Of a DNA stretch of 64,000 nt, positions 41,789-54,600 are shown one piece after another. Every line of letters starts with the position of its first letter. Position 1 is the stretch's first letter. The position numbers and the translations under genes are program-made. Origin of the DNA: Microdochium bolleyi (lineage: Eukaryota; Ascomycota; Sordariomycetes; Xylariales; Microdochiaceae); contig KQ964256.1 in the NCBI GenBank assembly GCA_001566295.1, forward strand, positions 124,001 through 188,000. The letters are read 5' to 3'. Below the pieces are notes generated by a model. It saw only the letters and a list, made by a program, of their open reading frames with translations. It was not told the DNA's origin and ran no database searches.

Positions 41789-44549
41789 CTACAGGCTCAG
41801 CATCGTGGCAGCGGTGGTAGCGGCGGCGGCGGCGACGATGGGGGGATGAGCATTGTTGCAGCAGTGGAAAGGGAAACGAGAGTAGGATGTCCACCCAAGT
41901 AGAATCAGCACTCCCGAGTGCCAGTACCAGCGACCGGACACACAGGCGGACAATGTGCGCTGGAACGGTCGGGCAAAGGCCCGTCCCGAGGCATCTGCAG
42001 GTTCGGTGGTCTGCAGGTTCGCCGTGCCACAGCCAAGGCACAGTCCTGCTTGGTGCTCCATTGTCCGGACGCTACACTCGAGGGTGGTGGGGGGCCGCCA
42101 TTTCCTTGATCTTGGCACATCAGACCGTTGGGAATGAGTCTGGATAGGCGTCATCCATACGAGCACATCTCTCGGGACGGCAGGACATCCCCACCTCCCT
42201 CACGGACCGACGCTGCCGATTCGCTGGCCGGCCGGGCTATAGGGCACCTATCCTGCGGACCGTGTGCCGCATCCTTGCCATCTCGACACAGAGACTGGGG
42301 TGGATGTCGCTGCCTGGAGCACACTCCTATCTCCAAGCCGGTGGCGTTGGAAGCGAGATGAGACAGGGTCGCCGAGTAGAGTGATGCAGCCCAGCCTTAT
42401 GGGCGCGATACCGACCTTGGAAGCTGTATAGTCCAAGACACCACGCCGTTGTGTTGCAGTCCTGCATGACAGTCCTGTCTCACCTTTTCAGTCCCCCAAG
42501 TATGACGTTTGTTTTTCTGTGGGGAGCAGAGTCTGTAGTAGGCGGCCCCTGTAAGGTCTGACAGGCACACTATCTAGCGTAAGTCGCGTAGGGAGCGTGA
42601 GGTTAATAATCCTGTTTTTAGTTGTCCGTCGGCCTCTGCTATCGGTGTGGATGGCTCATGCGGCGCAGTGCGTGGGAGAAACGTCCGAAAGGGAACGAGA
42701 TCCCACAACGATTATTCGGGGGTATCACGACACGAGTCGCCGATTGTCCAACGGGTATCGCCATTCGTGTAGTTCGTTCCTGATTGTGTAGTAGTAGGCT
42801 CGTAATGCCATATACTAAGCCACAGACATTTCCAGAGCATCAGGATATGCGGCTGACGCATTCGGAACTTCATGATCACCGTCACTCGAGGCCATTGATG
42901 GTCACGATCCCACATTTTAATGCAATAAAGACTTCTCTTTGCTGGGCCGGCATGACCCCGAATATAAACAACCTCAGAGCCGAGTCCCTGCTTCCCTCCC
43001 CACGTAGGCTTGCCGAGTCATATGGCAGGGCCTATCGGGTGAACAGGACCCCGTCCCCTCCTTCACTCTGCATACAAGACCTTATATATCTAGACTTGCC
43101 ACACAGGGTCTTGATCTGCATGTGGTGCTAAGCGGCCGTAACGATGGGTAATCAACGTAGGACGGGGTACGATCCAAGGCGAAACTATCAACGAGTCCGT
43201 TGGTTCGTGGACCATGGCACAGCTGACTTCTGTCAAACAATCATGCAGGACGCATTTCGATTGTGTGTTCCAGCAGGAAGTCTACAGTCGATGAACAGCC
43301 CGCAGGACATTGTGTGTAATAGCAATGCTCTTCTGAACAGGCTGTGAAATCGTGCAACGTGCTGATAAAAAGTTATGCACAAGACCGTCCCTCGATGCAA
43401 GCTCCCGAAAGCGAGTCACAGACGGCTATTAACGTGATAATGTTTCTAAAAACTTTTGTAGCACCGCCCAGAGCTGAAGAGAGTGTTCCTTCATTACACA
43501 ATACAACCCAGAACGGCCTTTTGGGGGACAAAGAGATGCAAGTTCCGGGACCACACAGTCGCTGCGACTTGCACTACCGCTAAATCGCCCAAGGTTAGCC
43601 GTGGGGTGCCGGCGTGGTGTTGCACGTCACACGTGTGCTTTGTTGTGACGAGGCCACTTTTCATCATATACAGACGTGAATTCCTTGTGTAGATCAGGAG
43701 ATGGTCTTTGTTGGCCTGAATCCGATTCACGGAACTGTTACCGAAATTAGAGTCTGTCTAAGCACGGCAAATGGACGGAAAGAGACGGGTGTGAAGGCGG
43801 GAAGCGCCGGTCCGAAGCTTAATAGCCGCCGAGGGGCGCTTCTTTGTTCGACTCGAGCCACCTGGCTGGCTCCGATCCGCGCTAACCGCCTAAATCTATC
43901 CCGAGACCGCTCCGCGGCTGGAACGGACCACCGCAGGCTGACGGGAGCAAAACCACAGGGGGCTCTGACGACTGCATCATCAAAGCCAAGGGTCAGGTTT
44001 AGGCCAGGACGACCAAGGGCCAGGGTTGTTCTTGTACCTCGCGGAGTAATTCCGTCCACAAGTGCTGAATTTAGCATCCATCCAAGGACGTGACAGTGCC
44101 GCCTCGCCCAGGGCCTGCTTTCAGGGTTCATGCTTCAGTCTAGCAAGCCCCGGAAGTCTCCCCTCTGCTCTCAACATGCCACCCACCGGCCAACACCTCG
44201 TTGTCTCGGCCCCCGCACCTCAACGATGGGGGTGCAAGATCGTGGTACGCACAGACCATATCTGCAGCTACAGTGCTTCTCTTCCTACCCGACAAGCACG
44301 CTGGTTGGCATCCTCCACGAATTGGGGATGGAATGGCAGCACCAGCAGTCGCTACGGCAGCGCGACGCAATCGTTGCCCGACTTGAACAGCGACAATCAA
44401 CTCAAGTTGCCAGATAAGGCTTCTAGTGCGTTTACATGTACGCCCTATTTTGCTGCGGATGTGAAATCAAGCGGCCGTGATTATATGTAAGTCTATACAC
44501 AGATACATGATGTTGTGCTACTTCTTGGTACCAGCAATAATGTGTCAGT
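41789..44549. other. Long intergenic region between the two glycosyltransferase genes
   Basis: About 2.8 kb with no recognised gene. It holds the promoter of the first glycosyltransferase and the 3' flank of the second. A GC-richer block at 43727-44131 is open on both strands for over 120 codons but has no recognisable protein. Composition elsewhere is even. Confidence 0.4.
43727..44131 (-). other. Unexplained GC-rich block, open on both strands
   Basis: A minus-strand frame of 134 codons (start MNPESRPWARRHC) overlaps a plus-strand frame of about 130 codons. The block is richer in G and C than the surrounding kilobases. Neither product has a motif, leader or membrane helix I can name. It could be a small gene, a fragment of a decayed element, or chance openness caused by composition. 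Confidence 0.15.
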
Positions 44550-46100
44550 CTACCTAGTCCATACAAGCTCGACGACTTCGTCCGAGATTCCCTCGCCGCC
44601 CTTCCAGACATACAGCTGTCTCATCTTCCGCGCCCGACCGTCCAGCTCCGTATGCTTTAGGTAATAAGTCTTGTGCTTGTTGTCGGGCAGCTTGTCCCGT
44701 GTAGGGCCGATCGTATAGCCGTACTTTGGATCTTCGGCGCCGTAGACGTTGCCCCATGTTCTCTCCATCTTTTCAAAATCTATCGACTCGAGGCCGTCGG
44801 CGTAGACAGTGATTGAATAGCCGTTCGAGAGGACCGTATCGGTGCCAAATGCCCATCGTTGGAGGAAGCAGTCTCTAGAAGCAGGAACATATCGTGTCAA
44901 TAGGTGCCAAGAAAAAACCACAGCAGCAGAGATAACGAAAAGGGGAAGAAGTGTCTCGACTCACCCGCAAAAGCTCGTTGCCCGCGCCATAGCGACGACG
45001 GGCTCGCGGTACCAGCTCTTCCAGTGGTGCAGATTCAGCGGCTGGGCGCCAGACTCGAAATACCCGCGCAGATCGCCGAGCATGTCGTGCTGGCGGAGGT
45101 CCGGGAGCACTGTCAACCGGGCGTTGCTGTGGCGGTACACGCAATCGCGGATGATGATGTCGCCTAGCTCCGGAGGGGACTCCTCCAGACACCGGAGCGC
45201 CTGGTCCATGTCGCCCATCTTGCGCGCGAGGTGCGCCGACAAGTAGGCGCCGGCGCCTCCGTACGCCATCAGCCCGAACCTGCTGATCGAGCCCCAGTCC
45301 TCCGCCAGGCCGCCCACGTACATGTCCTTGTTCTCGTGGTCGAGCGTGCCGAGCGCAGCCGACAGAGGCGCCAGGTCTGGAAAGAAAGTGTCGTCGTCAA
45401 GCAGGCCGAACCATTTCGAGTGAGGGCTCTCCTCAACCATTCTGTTCAGCACCATGAAGTGCGATTGCGACATGGAGTGGTTCGCCGCGTAGGGTGGCAT
45501 GAAGATAGCCTTGATATGTCTCTTCTTGTAGGCAGCGAGGAGTGTCTTCATCTCGGCCTCGTGCTTGTGGTAGTCCTCCACGACGACCACCAGAAGTGTG
45601 TCACGGCCCGATGCCCAGTGCGCAATAGTGTCGAGCGACTCGAGAAGCCTCGCGTACAACGTGGCCATGCCGAAGGTTAGGTCGGGGTACTTCGCCGTCG
45701 TAGAGTACCCGTCCGATAGGGGAAGCGGTACCGTGGGACATGGCTCCGTGACGTGAACGGGGCCCGGCTGGTTCAGCTCGAGCTCGATGATGCTTTTGGT
45801 GAAGGGCTGGGTGACTTTGACAATGTCGTGCCGGTCGGGCTTCGGGCCTTTGCCTTTGGCTGCCGTGAAGCATCGCCTCGAGTATTTGATTGACGGTGTG
45901 AGGTCGAGATGTGCCTCTTTGTTTGCTTGGAGGATGAATTCGAGCGTCGACTTTTCGTTTGCTGATCCGAAGAGGCCGAGGCGAGGGAGGAATTGGACCG
46001 AGTCGTGGTTGAGAAGCAATTGCCACAAAGTGACACAAACGGCCACGGCGGCCACGACCCGCATGACACGCCGTTGCATATTCGAGCTTTGAGCCATCAT
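44550..46100 (-). CDS. Fringe-like glycosyltransferase (GT31/DUF604 type), copy 2
   Basis: Exons 46100-44965 and 44874-44550 (90-base intron with GTGAGT donor and a TAG acceptor) encode 486 residues. I start at MMAQSSNMQRRV because a signal anchor follows directly (about residues 10-29, VVAAVAVCVTLWQLLL). The catalytic domain mirrors copy 1: LLVVVVEDYHKH, KWFGLLDDDTFF (DxD), GGAGAYLSAHLARKMG, QPLNLHHWKSWYREP, FCGDCFLQRWAFGTDT. The intron that copy 1 has at LPDL/YQHD is absent here; the sequence runs LPDLRQHDM without a break. The two copies have diverged strongly, so the duplication is old. It is predicted to be a Golgi type II enzyme that elongates a surface or secreted glycan; specificity is unknown. 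Confidence 0.87.
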
Positions 46101-47164
46101 CGCGAGATGTGCGTAGTGAGCATGTTCGTCACGAAGAGGGACTGGCAGCGCGAGGCATTGTCGTGCGCGTGCAAAGTCGCAGGAAACCCCCCACCCGCGA
46201 AGCGCCGTGGAAATGACGGGAGGAGGGAGCAAGGCGGGCTGCGTCAGAGCGTAGGTTCGACGACTTCAGGGGTACAGCCCTGCTTCCTGCCACCAGTGGC
46301 GGATAGCCGCCGGGCCGCTGTTGGTTCGACTTTGACTTGTTGCGCCACCCACTTTCTGGCCCCTGTCGGGCCTGTCGGGCTCCAACAGCTTCGAGCCAAC
46401 ATGCATATAATGCCTGCTCAGAACGGGCCCCGTCTGCTGCGTCGGCCAATCATGCCCTCGTAGCACCGGGTGGCATCCAGGATTGTATGCCGCTACGGAA
46501 AACCCACCCAGAAATGGTGTGCTAGCCGCCACGCAGTCCTCATCAGGATCCCATTTTAGAAGTGATCATTGTGGTCTTGGCGTGGAGACGGGGCACGCCC
46601 ATCCTGTCCCGACAAGGTTTCGCAGGTTTCAAACCCTCAATCTGGTCAATATAATCTGGTGTCATGGAAGTGTATTCGAAGGCAGTGCCATGGGCGAGCT
46701 GAGACTCTAGGGGCTGAGTCCCGATGATTACTGAGACTCTCATCCGCTGTGGGCTTTGAACGACGTTGCTGTCTGCTGGGCAAGTTGCGATGCTTCGGAG
46801 AGCGTGAACCACACGTGTTGGTGGATGGCAAAGGTCCAATAAATCACCTTGTAGGCTGTCTCCAGCCGTGTTATGCCAACAGGCCGACAAGCCGTCCCCT
46901 GTCGACTCGTGCATGTAGCCGCCGATGTCCATGCTGTTGGTTACCAGGAAGACTGGTGTTGACAACTCGACATTGGACCCAGTTTCAGGACATGCATGAG
47001 GTGACAAGGTTCGCTCAGCTCGGGAAAACAATGCTTTATTGCTCTGCTCTTCCCACCATTCTCGTGACCTGCTCTTCCAGCTGTAACACAGTCACACGCA
47101 TCGACTACAAGACTCATTGTTCTCCCGTCCATCACCTCACAGCAAGCGGTAGCACCTGGCAACC
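46101..47164. other. Divergent intergenic region, no gene seen
   Basis: Promoters of the second glycosyltransferase (minus) and the Cys-rich membrane protein (plus). No other feature is supported. Confidence 0.5.
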
Positions 47165-48271
47165 ATGCGTCTCTTCCCCTCGCTGCTGATACTGGCTCTT
47201 GCGGCTGGCTCGCAAGCGGTTACGTGCTTCAATAGCAAAGGGCAGCCATGGTCCTTCAACAAGGACCTGCCAGTCGAGGCGTGGCAGCCGTGTAACAGCA
47301 CCGCCAGTGTCACGAGCTGCTGCAGCCCGAGGGACTACTGCATGACCAACGGCCTCTGCATGGACGCTGTTATCGACAACATGATGAGCCAGCAGGGTTG
47401 TACAAGCAATGCCTGGGATGCGAAGCCGTGCCGTAACTACTGCGCCGGCGGAGTGAGTGAGTCAACTCTTTCAGGATTCTTGCAGGACCTGGACACAACT
47501 AACAAAGAGCTTTCCCACACAACCACAGGCGATCTCGCTGGTTTCCATTTCTTATGGCGCTGCGATGGTCAAGCCCACTGCTGTGGCAACAACAGGAGTA
47601 CGACATGCTGCAACGACCCCGGCGTCAAGACATTTGTGGTGGAAGTCGGCCAGCAGCTGCACCAAGCTGGCATGATCGCCATCACCGAGTCCATGTTCGC
47701 GGAGCTGAATGCGCAAGCCTCCTCCGTCACAAAGTCTACAGCTTCCGGCTCAGCAACGTCGACGCCAGGGACGAGTCCGACCTCGGGTTCTGCGACATCA
47801 TCAAGCCAGACAGGTGCGGCTACATCGGACAACACACAGAGCAAGAACGAGATGCCTCAAACCCTCATAGTCGGACTTGCGGTCGGCATATCTCTGGCGG
47901 TCCTGCTCATTGCCGCCCTAGTTTTCTTTGGCATGCAGTTCCGAAAGAGAAACCAGACGGCCAAAACTACAGAGATGGCCGCTGGTGGAGCAAATTCGTA
48001 TGACAGTTCGTACCCGAACAACGCTCTCCACGCACTCAGCCCACATCACCAAAGCCTCGTTTCTCAGCAACTCTACAATCATCCCAACCCACAACAAGCG
48101 CAGTACGATATAAATCGCCAGTACTCGCATCACGATCTGAATCGCCAGTACTCCCAGCACGTGTACAATCAGGATATAAAACCAAACACGACGGGTTCAG
48201 CAGCAGCGGAGCTTGGAGAACGGGCGGTAGCGGAGCTGGACTCTTCGCGCGCTACTAGTGTTAGACGCTGA
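47165..48271 (+). CDS. Cysteine-rich single-pass membrane protein, receptor-like, unknown function
   Basis: Exons 47165-47456 and 47529-48271 give 344 residues. I place the 72-base intron at 47457-47528 (GTGAGT to CCACAG). It is a multiple of three and would read through, but its removal leaves the compact Cys-rich string YCAGGVSDLAGFHFLWRC. A clear signal peptide (MRLFPSLLILALAAGSQA) precedes an ectodomain with about fourteen cysteines, including VTSCCSPRDYCMTNGLCM and CCGNNRSTTCCND. A Ser/Thr stalk follows, then a helix at about residues 211-232 (IVGLAVGISLAVLLIAAL) and a disordered tail. The tail holds short repeats (DINRQYSHH, DLNRQYSQH) and ends with the family-typical ELGERAVAELDS. Many moulds encode such proteins, which are probably surface sensors, but no function is known. 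Confidence 0.82.
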   Translation: MRLFPSLLILALAAGSQAVTCFNSKGQPWSFNKDLPVEAWQPCNSTASVTSCCSPRDYCMTNGLCMDAVIDNMMSQQGCTSNAWDAKPCRNYCAGGVSESTLSGFLQDLDTTNKELSHTTTGDLAGFHFLWRCDGQAHCCGNNRSTTCCNDPGVKTFVVEVGQQLHQAGMIAITESMFAELNAQASSVTKSTASGSATSTPGTSPTSGSATSSSQTGAATSDNTQSKNEMPQTLIVGLAVGISLAVLLIAALVFFGMQFRKRNQTAKTTEMAAGGANSYDSSYPNNALHALSPHHQSLVSQQLYNHPNPQQAQYDINRQYSHHDLNRQYSQHVYNQDIKPNTTGSAAAELGERAVAELDSSRATSVRR

Positions 48272-49283
48272 ACCGTGTCAAGTCAGTGATGTTTAACATA
48301 GAGATAGCAATGTAATACATAGGCACCGGCATGTGCGCAGATAGCAGCGATATGTAATGAACAACTGACACATGGAGTGTAATCCATGTGTATCATCTCC
48401 CTCTCCTCATCCCTGAACCACTATTTGGCTCGTCAGGGCTGCGTACAACTTGCGTCGCGCAGGGCGTCGTCTGTGATGGGAGACATTCCGCATTCAAAGG
48501 TGACGGCATGTTCTTTCCGTGTTCACGTGTGTCATGGTGGTTTTCGAACTATTTTAGGGAAACACTCTGAAGCAAACTGAAGACCAAATGCACCACTACT
48601 TCGCAATCTCTCTTCCGTCTGCGTAACCAGTTTCGAACACCAATGGCAAACATGGTGACGGTAGCTAACCATCGCCACTCTGGCTCGCGCCCAATGACGT
48701 AACAGCTTGAAACATACAACATAAGCTCAGTGGCCTGGATGATAACCATGATGCTTGATTTCGTGTCCAGCCACTGCCTATAATTTGTGCAGGAAAACGT
48801 TTCGACTAGACATAAAAGTCTCCCCATCGTCAGGGAGAACACATTTAAATATAAACCCTAAGCTCAATATCGAGCGTTGTGCTGAATAGACCACGCGCGT
48901 GTCGGGAGTCTGGACAAGACCTTGTTTGCTCGCTGCTCACCCTGCAACTCCAACACAGACAGTGACAAATCTCGCCACGTCCGTTCACCTGTATGTGTAC
49001 CAGCAGTATGCAAATCCAACCTTCGGACTGCCGAAATGCGCAAGTTTAGGTCAGGTTGGGGGCAGGCAAGGCTGTGCTCCTTTTCGTGCTCGCTCGACTT
49101 CAGTGCACCCGAGTCTTTGCTCAAAACGCCACCGTTCCCTGCGCTTTTGCGTGGCCCTCATCCTTTTTCTTTTTCGCGTGGCACTCGAAACTGACAAAAG
49201 CCGAGTCCTACTAATTGCAGACCACCGGCTCCCGGTCTTTGATACACACGGTTGCCTTCTCGATTCTACCAAGCAGTATCACC
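48272..49283. other. Intergenic region, no gene seen
   Basis: The 3' flank of the Cys-rich membrane protein gene and upstream flank of a related relic. The relic's missing ectodomain may have stood here, but I could not find a cysteine-rich exon in any frame. Confidence 0.4.
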
Positions 49284-49838
49284 ATGCGCTTGCCAAATCC
49301 TCCCTCCTCGTCCTCTACCACCTCCACCCGTCTAGGTAGGGCAAGCACGCCGACTACAACGACTGACACTGCGCTCACGTCGCCGCCGTCACAGCTCGAC
49401 ACCGCCTCGAGAAACAATAGTAGGAGCAACGCCCAGTCCCTAGCCGTCGGTTTGGGCACTAGCGTGCCACTCGCCTTTACCATCCTCGGCGCCCTAATCT
49501 AGTTCAGCCTGCGCAGGGAACAACGGTCCTTCCCGTCCACCACCGGCGGCAAGAACGGCAAGAATGTCCCCGACATGGAGGTGACCGCCGTGGCCGGCAC
49601 ACACCCACGTAGCAATCCCGAAAATACCACCATATATCTCCCACCAACCAGTGCCACGAATGCCACTAGAGGTGGAGGCTGGTACCATCGGTATAACTAC
49701 TACAGCCAGCAGCACCATGACCAGGTATATCAGCAGCACCAGCACCAGCAGGTGACGGATGGCGAGGACTGAAAGACGCTGCACGGCTCGCCTGAAGTCG
49801 AGGCCATGGAGCTGGACTGCGGGGAGAAGACGGGGTGA
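49284..49838 (+). pseudogene. Relic of a receptor-like single-pass membrane protein gene
   Basis: One frame runs from ATG 49284 to a final stop at 49836-49838 and holds two internal stops, TAG at 49500-49502 and TGA at 49770-49772. Before the first stop are a Ser/Thr-rich stalk (ASTPTTTTDTALTSPP) and most of a membrane helix (SLAVGLGTSVPLAFTILGAL). The helix breaks exactly where relatives usually have Trp, so TGG to TAG is a likely cause. After it come the stop-transfer (FSLRREQRS), a Gln/His/Tyr-rich tail, the second stop, and LHGSPEVEAMELDCGEK, the C-terminal Glu-Leu-Asp signature also found in the gene at 47165. No signal peptide or cysteine-rich ectodomain is visible upstream. I read this as a decayed member of the same architecture family. 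Confidence 0.6.
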
Positions 49839-51692
49839 GTTGACCTATTTCTTTTCTACGAGGGGTGCGGCATGTAGCAGGCAGCCGATGATGGTGGTGG
49901 CGGCATTGTGCCGTCGACAGCCGCCTGTTTGTGGAGGACACAATCCTTACTCGAGCTATACCATTCTCTCCGGCCTGACGGTCAAGTTGTTCATGGTCAG
50001 CTTTTTCCTGAAGCTTTGTTTTACCCATATTGTACGTAATTCCTTTTGTCTAATGCATCGAGAGTTCTAGACATGTCAGCTATCGGTGGTTGGACTCGCC
50101 GATGATCGGACGTGTCGGCCAGTTCTTCCTGCGACAGCGTACCTCCGTGAGCGCACCGAGTGAGGCCGCCCGTCGTGGGGGTTGGATATAATACGCGCAT
50201 ACACGCGATAGTAATAGGGCCTCGCATCTGCAGTGCCTAGACAGAGGGCACATGCTGTAACCTCCCCTAGGGCACTCCACATGAGCGATTTTCTTGACGC
50301 TATTTTCGTGTTTTCTTGCATAGGCACATGTATCCCCTCGTTCTACGTGTAGGCGACAACTTGGTCTCTGCATGCACGTGGGACGATCCCTGCCCTGGAC
50401 CGATACGCGCATGCACGTCAACCCGCCTGGGCGATAGCCGCACCGTCATCGTGGCGCAGCGTCCACCCGTGAGCGAATTTTGACCACAGCTCGGACCTCT
50501 CGTTATTGTTGCGTAAACACGCACAAGCTGCGATGCAGAGAGGGCCTTTTCTGTTTCATGCAGCTACAGAGCATCACGAGACCAGCCATGCCGCTGATCA
50601 GCGGGTGGCCCGCCTTCGTCACTGGCTTCCGAGCAGCATCGTGAGAGCCCGAGGTCCCAGGTCTTACACGTGGCTACGCTTATGTACGTCAACAATCTGT
50701 CGGCCTATCAGGGGCACGACCGCGGATGTGCGCGAGTCCACTGTTTCACCGGGCTAACAAGTTTAAGCTCAAGAGTCAACCGACAATGTCGCAGTCCGAG
50801 AAACAAGGAGAGAGCCGCCCGCCAAGCTCAGAAGAAGCTGTACTCTCTACGGCACGACATGCCAGTCTATCCAAACATTCCTATCTCGCGGACTTCTCCT
50901 CGTCCTGTTATACACTCCGAGCTGGCCCCCATTGAGACCTAGAATGCCCAGCCAAAGACATCCCCCCTCAGACCCCACGCAGCCTCTTTCCCCTCACGGT
51001 GTCTTTTGCAGGGTCCTCCCCAGAGCCTCCACCCCAGGGACCGGGCACCGGATCCGGTCCGTGGCATGCTGGAATGGGCAACGCCGGCGAGGCCAATGAG
51101 CACCCCTTGTTGCGGTCCAGCGTCTCCAGGCCACCCCAATGAGCTTGCCAGGTCGGCTCGGCCCCTCACGCTTGGCACTGCTCGTTGTCAGGCTCGCCAG
51201 GCCAGCTTGTGACTGTTGTCTGTCAAACGTTATCAGACCATGGCATTTCGCAAAGTCGGAGCTCCGAGTCCGCCAAGGCGAGCCAAGGACGCCATCGGCC
51301 GGATCACGCACCGGTGGTCAGCGGTGCTGCGCCTCACAGAGTCGGGGTAGCTAAGGTGAAGCAATAACTTTTGCTTTTGTACGAGGTCCCCCGCGCGTGA
51401 CTCGGGACTTCCCCTGTTGATTCCAGCTGATTCCCAGCACCAACTCTATCCTCCTGCGATCCCGAACCTTGCCACCAAACGTTGTGTCCGACACCACCCC
51501 AAAGCCACGCGTCGAACAGAAACACCGACAAGCATTCTCACCGGTCTCCCCCGCGACGCCCCAATCACCCCCTGGAACCCCCAGGTCGCACTCAGCAGCC
51601 TGGTCGCAGCCAGCACAAACATCCCCCCGGGCTCACGTCGCGACGAGCAGGGGCCGACCGCACAAGCCGAAAATCGCACAGAGCTGAAACGA
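49839..51692. other. Long intergenic region upstream of the potassium transporter
   Basis: About 1.85 kb with the transporter promoter and 5' leader at its right end. Short open frames occur, for example near 50786-50935, but none has support. No tRNA fold or repeat was found. Confidence 0.45.
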
Positions 51693-54600
51693 ATGGACCA
51701 CCGAACCGACCGACCTCAGAGCAGCGGGGCCTCATTTGTCACCACGAGCAGCGCAGCTCGCTCAGAAGATGACGAGGATGACATCGAGCTGCCCGACCGG
51801 GCATACGACCCCGATGCCGACGAGTCCCTTCCAGCGGCGGCGGCAACCGCGACGACAGAAACACCGGCAGCAGCAGCAGCAGCAGCGCCGGCCGCCGGTC
51901 TGACCTACGACGAGGAGAAGGCGCGCAAGATCGCCATCTACGACCTCAACAAGGCCCGCAAGCAGGACTTCCGCGGCGCCCTACTGCTCTGGGTCGCGTT
52001 CCAGTCCACAGGCGTCATCTACGGCGAGATCGGCACGTCGCCGCTGTACGTCTTCTCGTCGACCTTCTCCACGCAGCCGTCGTGGCTGGACCTCACGGGC
52101 GCGCTGAGCATCATCATCTGGTCCCTCACACTCATCGTGACCTTCAAGTACGCTTTCATCGTGCTGCGCGCCGACGACGACGGGCAGGGCGGCACGTTCG
52201 CGCTGTACTCCCTGCTGTCGCGCTACACGCAGATTGTCGAGAGCGACCCGCGGCTGAGTGGCCTGGTGCAGCTGCGGAGATGTCCGACGGACGAGCTGCG
52301 TCCTGGGGCGCGGAGTGTCAGGAGGATTCTGGAGAAGAGCAGGACGATCAAGTTTGCGCTCAAGGTCGTGGGCGTGGTCGGCGTGTCGCTCGTCATCGCC
52401 GAGACGGTGCTCATGCCCGCGCAGTCGGTGTTGGGAGCGGTGCAGGGCATCCGAGTGGCTGATCCGGACTTGGGCACGCCCGCGGTCATTGGCATATCGT
52501 GAGTCCAGAGGCCATTCTCTATGCTGGCTATTTCCACGGCAAAGCAGGAATCATATCATTGTGCTGACTTTGGATCTCCCGCCTCCGCAGATGCGCCCTC
52601 CTTATTGCCCTCTTCCTCCTCCAGCCCTTTGGCACCGCCAAGCTCGGCACGACCTTCGCGCCCATCGTGACGGTCTGGCTTTTCTTCAACCTCGGCACAG
52701 GCATCTACAACCTCGCTACGTACGACCACACCGTGCTGCGCGCGTTCAACCCGGCCTTCGCCTTCGACTACCTCACGCGCAACGGCTACAACGGGTGGAA
52801 GAGCCTCGGCGGCTTGCTGCTCGCCTTCACGGGCGTCGAGGCGCTCTTTGCAGACCTCGGCGCGTTCAGCATGACCGCCGTGCAGATCAGCTGGCTGTGC
52901 CTGGCGTACCCGTGCCTGCTGTTCACGTATGCAGGCCAGGCGGCGTTCATCGCGATGGACGAGAGCGGGACGGCGTTCACGAATCCCTTCTTCTACACGG
53001 TGCCGCCGGGGACGTTCTATTTCAGGTATGACCTGCCATTCCATTGTCCTTTGCAAGAGAGATGTAGTTTGCTGACGGTTGCACGCCAAATAGTCTGGTC
53101 ATTGCCATGCTGGCTGCCATTGTGGCCTCGCAGGCCATGATTACGAGCACTTTCCAGCTCCTCTCGCAAGTAAGCAACCGTTGTTCCGTCCAGGTTCCCT
53201 TGTCTTTGACAACGAGACGCTAATTTGTATATCCCAGGTCATCAAAATGTCCTACTTCCCGCACATCAAGGTCGTCCACACGAGCCAGCGCTTCCACGAG
53301 CAGGTCTACATGCCGCTGGCTAACTGGCTGCTCATGATCGGCACCGTCATCGTGACGGCCGTGTACAACAACGTGAGTTTCTTGCCTCATCTGCCTTCTC
53401 CTACCACTGTAACTAACCCTTTCCCCTTGAAATACAGACCACATCCCTCGGCCAGGCCTACGGCGTCTGCGTCATCCTCGTGACCTTCATCACGACCTGC
53501 CTAGTCGCGCTCGTCGCGATCCTGGTCTGGCACGTGCCCATCTTCATCGTGCTGCCCGTCTTCCTGCTGTTCGCCGCGCTCGACGGGGCCTTCATGACGG
53601 CGGTGCTGACCAAGGTGCCCGACGGCGCGTGGTTCACGCTCGTCCTCGCGTTCGGCATTTCGTCGATCTTCATCCTCTGGCGCTTCGGCAAGGAGGCGCA
53701 GTGGTCCGCGGAGAGCCTCGACCAGCTCACGGCGGGGGATCTGTTCGACACAAACCCCCGCGAGGAAGAGGAAGAGGAGACCAGCAACAACAATGTCGGC
53801 GCGTGGACCACAGTGACAGCGACGGGCTCTTCCGTCCAGGAGGCCTCCACTTCCGCCGACCTGCGCCAACGCAATAATCCACACTCTCGACAACAACAAA
53901 ACCCCGAGCAGCCGCGCCTCGCCCCATCGTTCGGCGGGCACCCGGTCTCCACGGTCCCCGGGCTGGGCATATTCTTCGATAAGATCGGCGACCCGGCTCT
54001 TCTGCCCGTCAGCTTCGTGCACTTTGTGCGCAAGTTCGCTGCGCGCCCGACGGTGCTCATATTCTTCCACATGCGGCCCCTGCCTGTCCCCTTTGTGGAC
54101 CCGGAGGAGCGGTTCGTGGTCACGGCTGCGAGGGCGAGGTTCGAGACTGCTGCTGAGCTCGCTGCCGGGGCGTCGGGCGAGGAGGAGGAGGCGGACGAGG
54201 AGCACAGGAGAGGGAGGCAGATGGCCCGGCCTGCAGCCGCAGCCGCAGCAGCAGCCGCAGCTGCTGCGGATGATACGCGGGATAGCGCGGTCCGCGGACT
54301 GGGCAGGATATCACCCCCGGCATCACATGACGAGGTTGATTTCGCCATCACCCCAGTCCCCAATCCTCACGCTGCTGCGACTTCCGGCCCTCCTCTCCTG
54401 CCCAACACGTACAACATCGTCCTGCGCCACGGGTATGCCGAGGAGGCCACACCACCCGGACTCGCCGAGGAGCTGGTGACGCAGGTCGAGCTGTCGATCG
54501 CACGGACCGCCACGGACCGGGAGGCGATGGTGGCCGCGCTCGAGGCGCTGCGGGAGGCGTGCCGGAGCCAGACCGTGTACGTGCTGGGCAAGGAGACGCT

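Noticed and set aside
43344..43583. Small open frames in the glycosyltransferase gap as possible effectors
   Set aside because: No signal peptide and no cysteine pattern.
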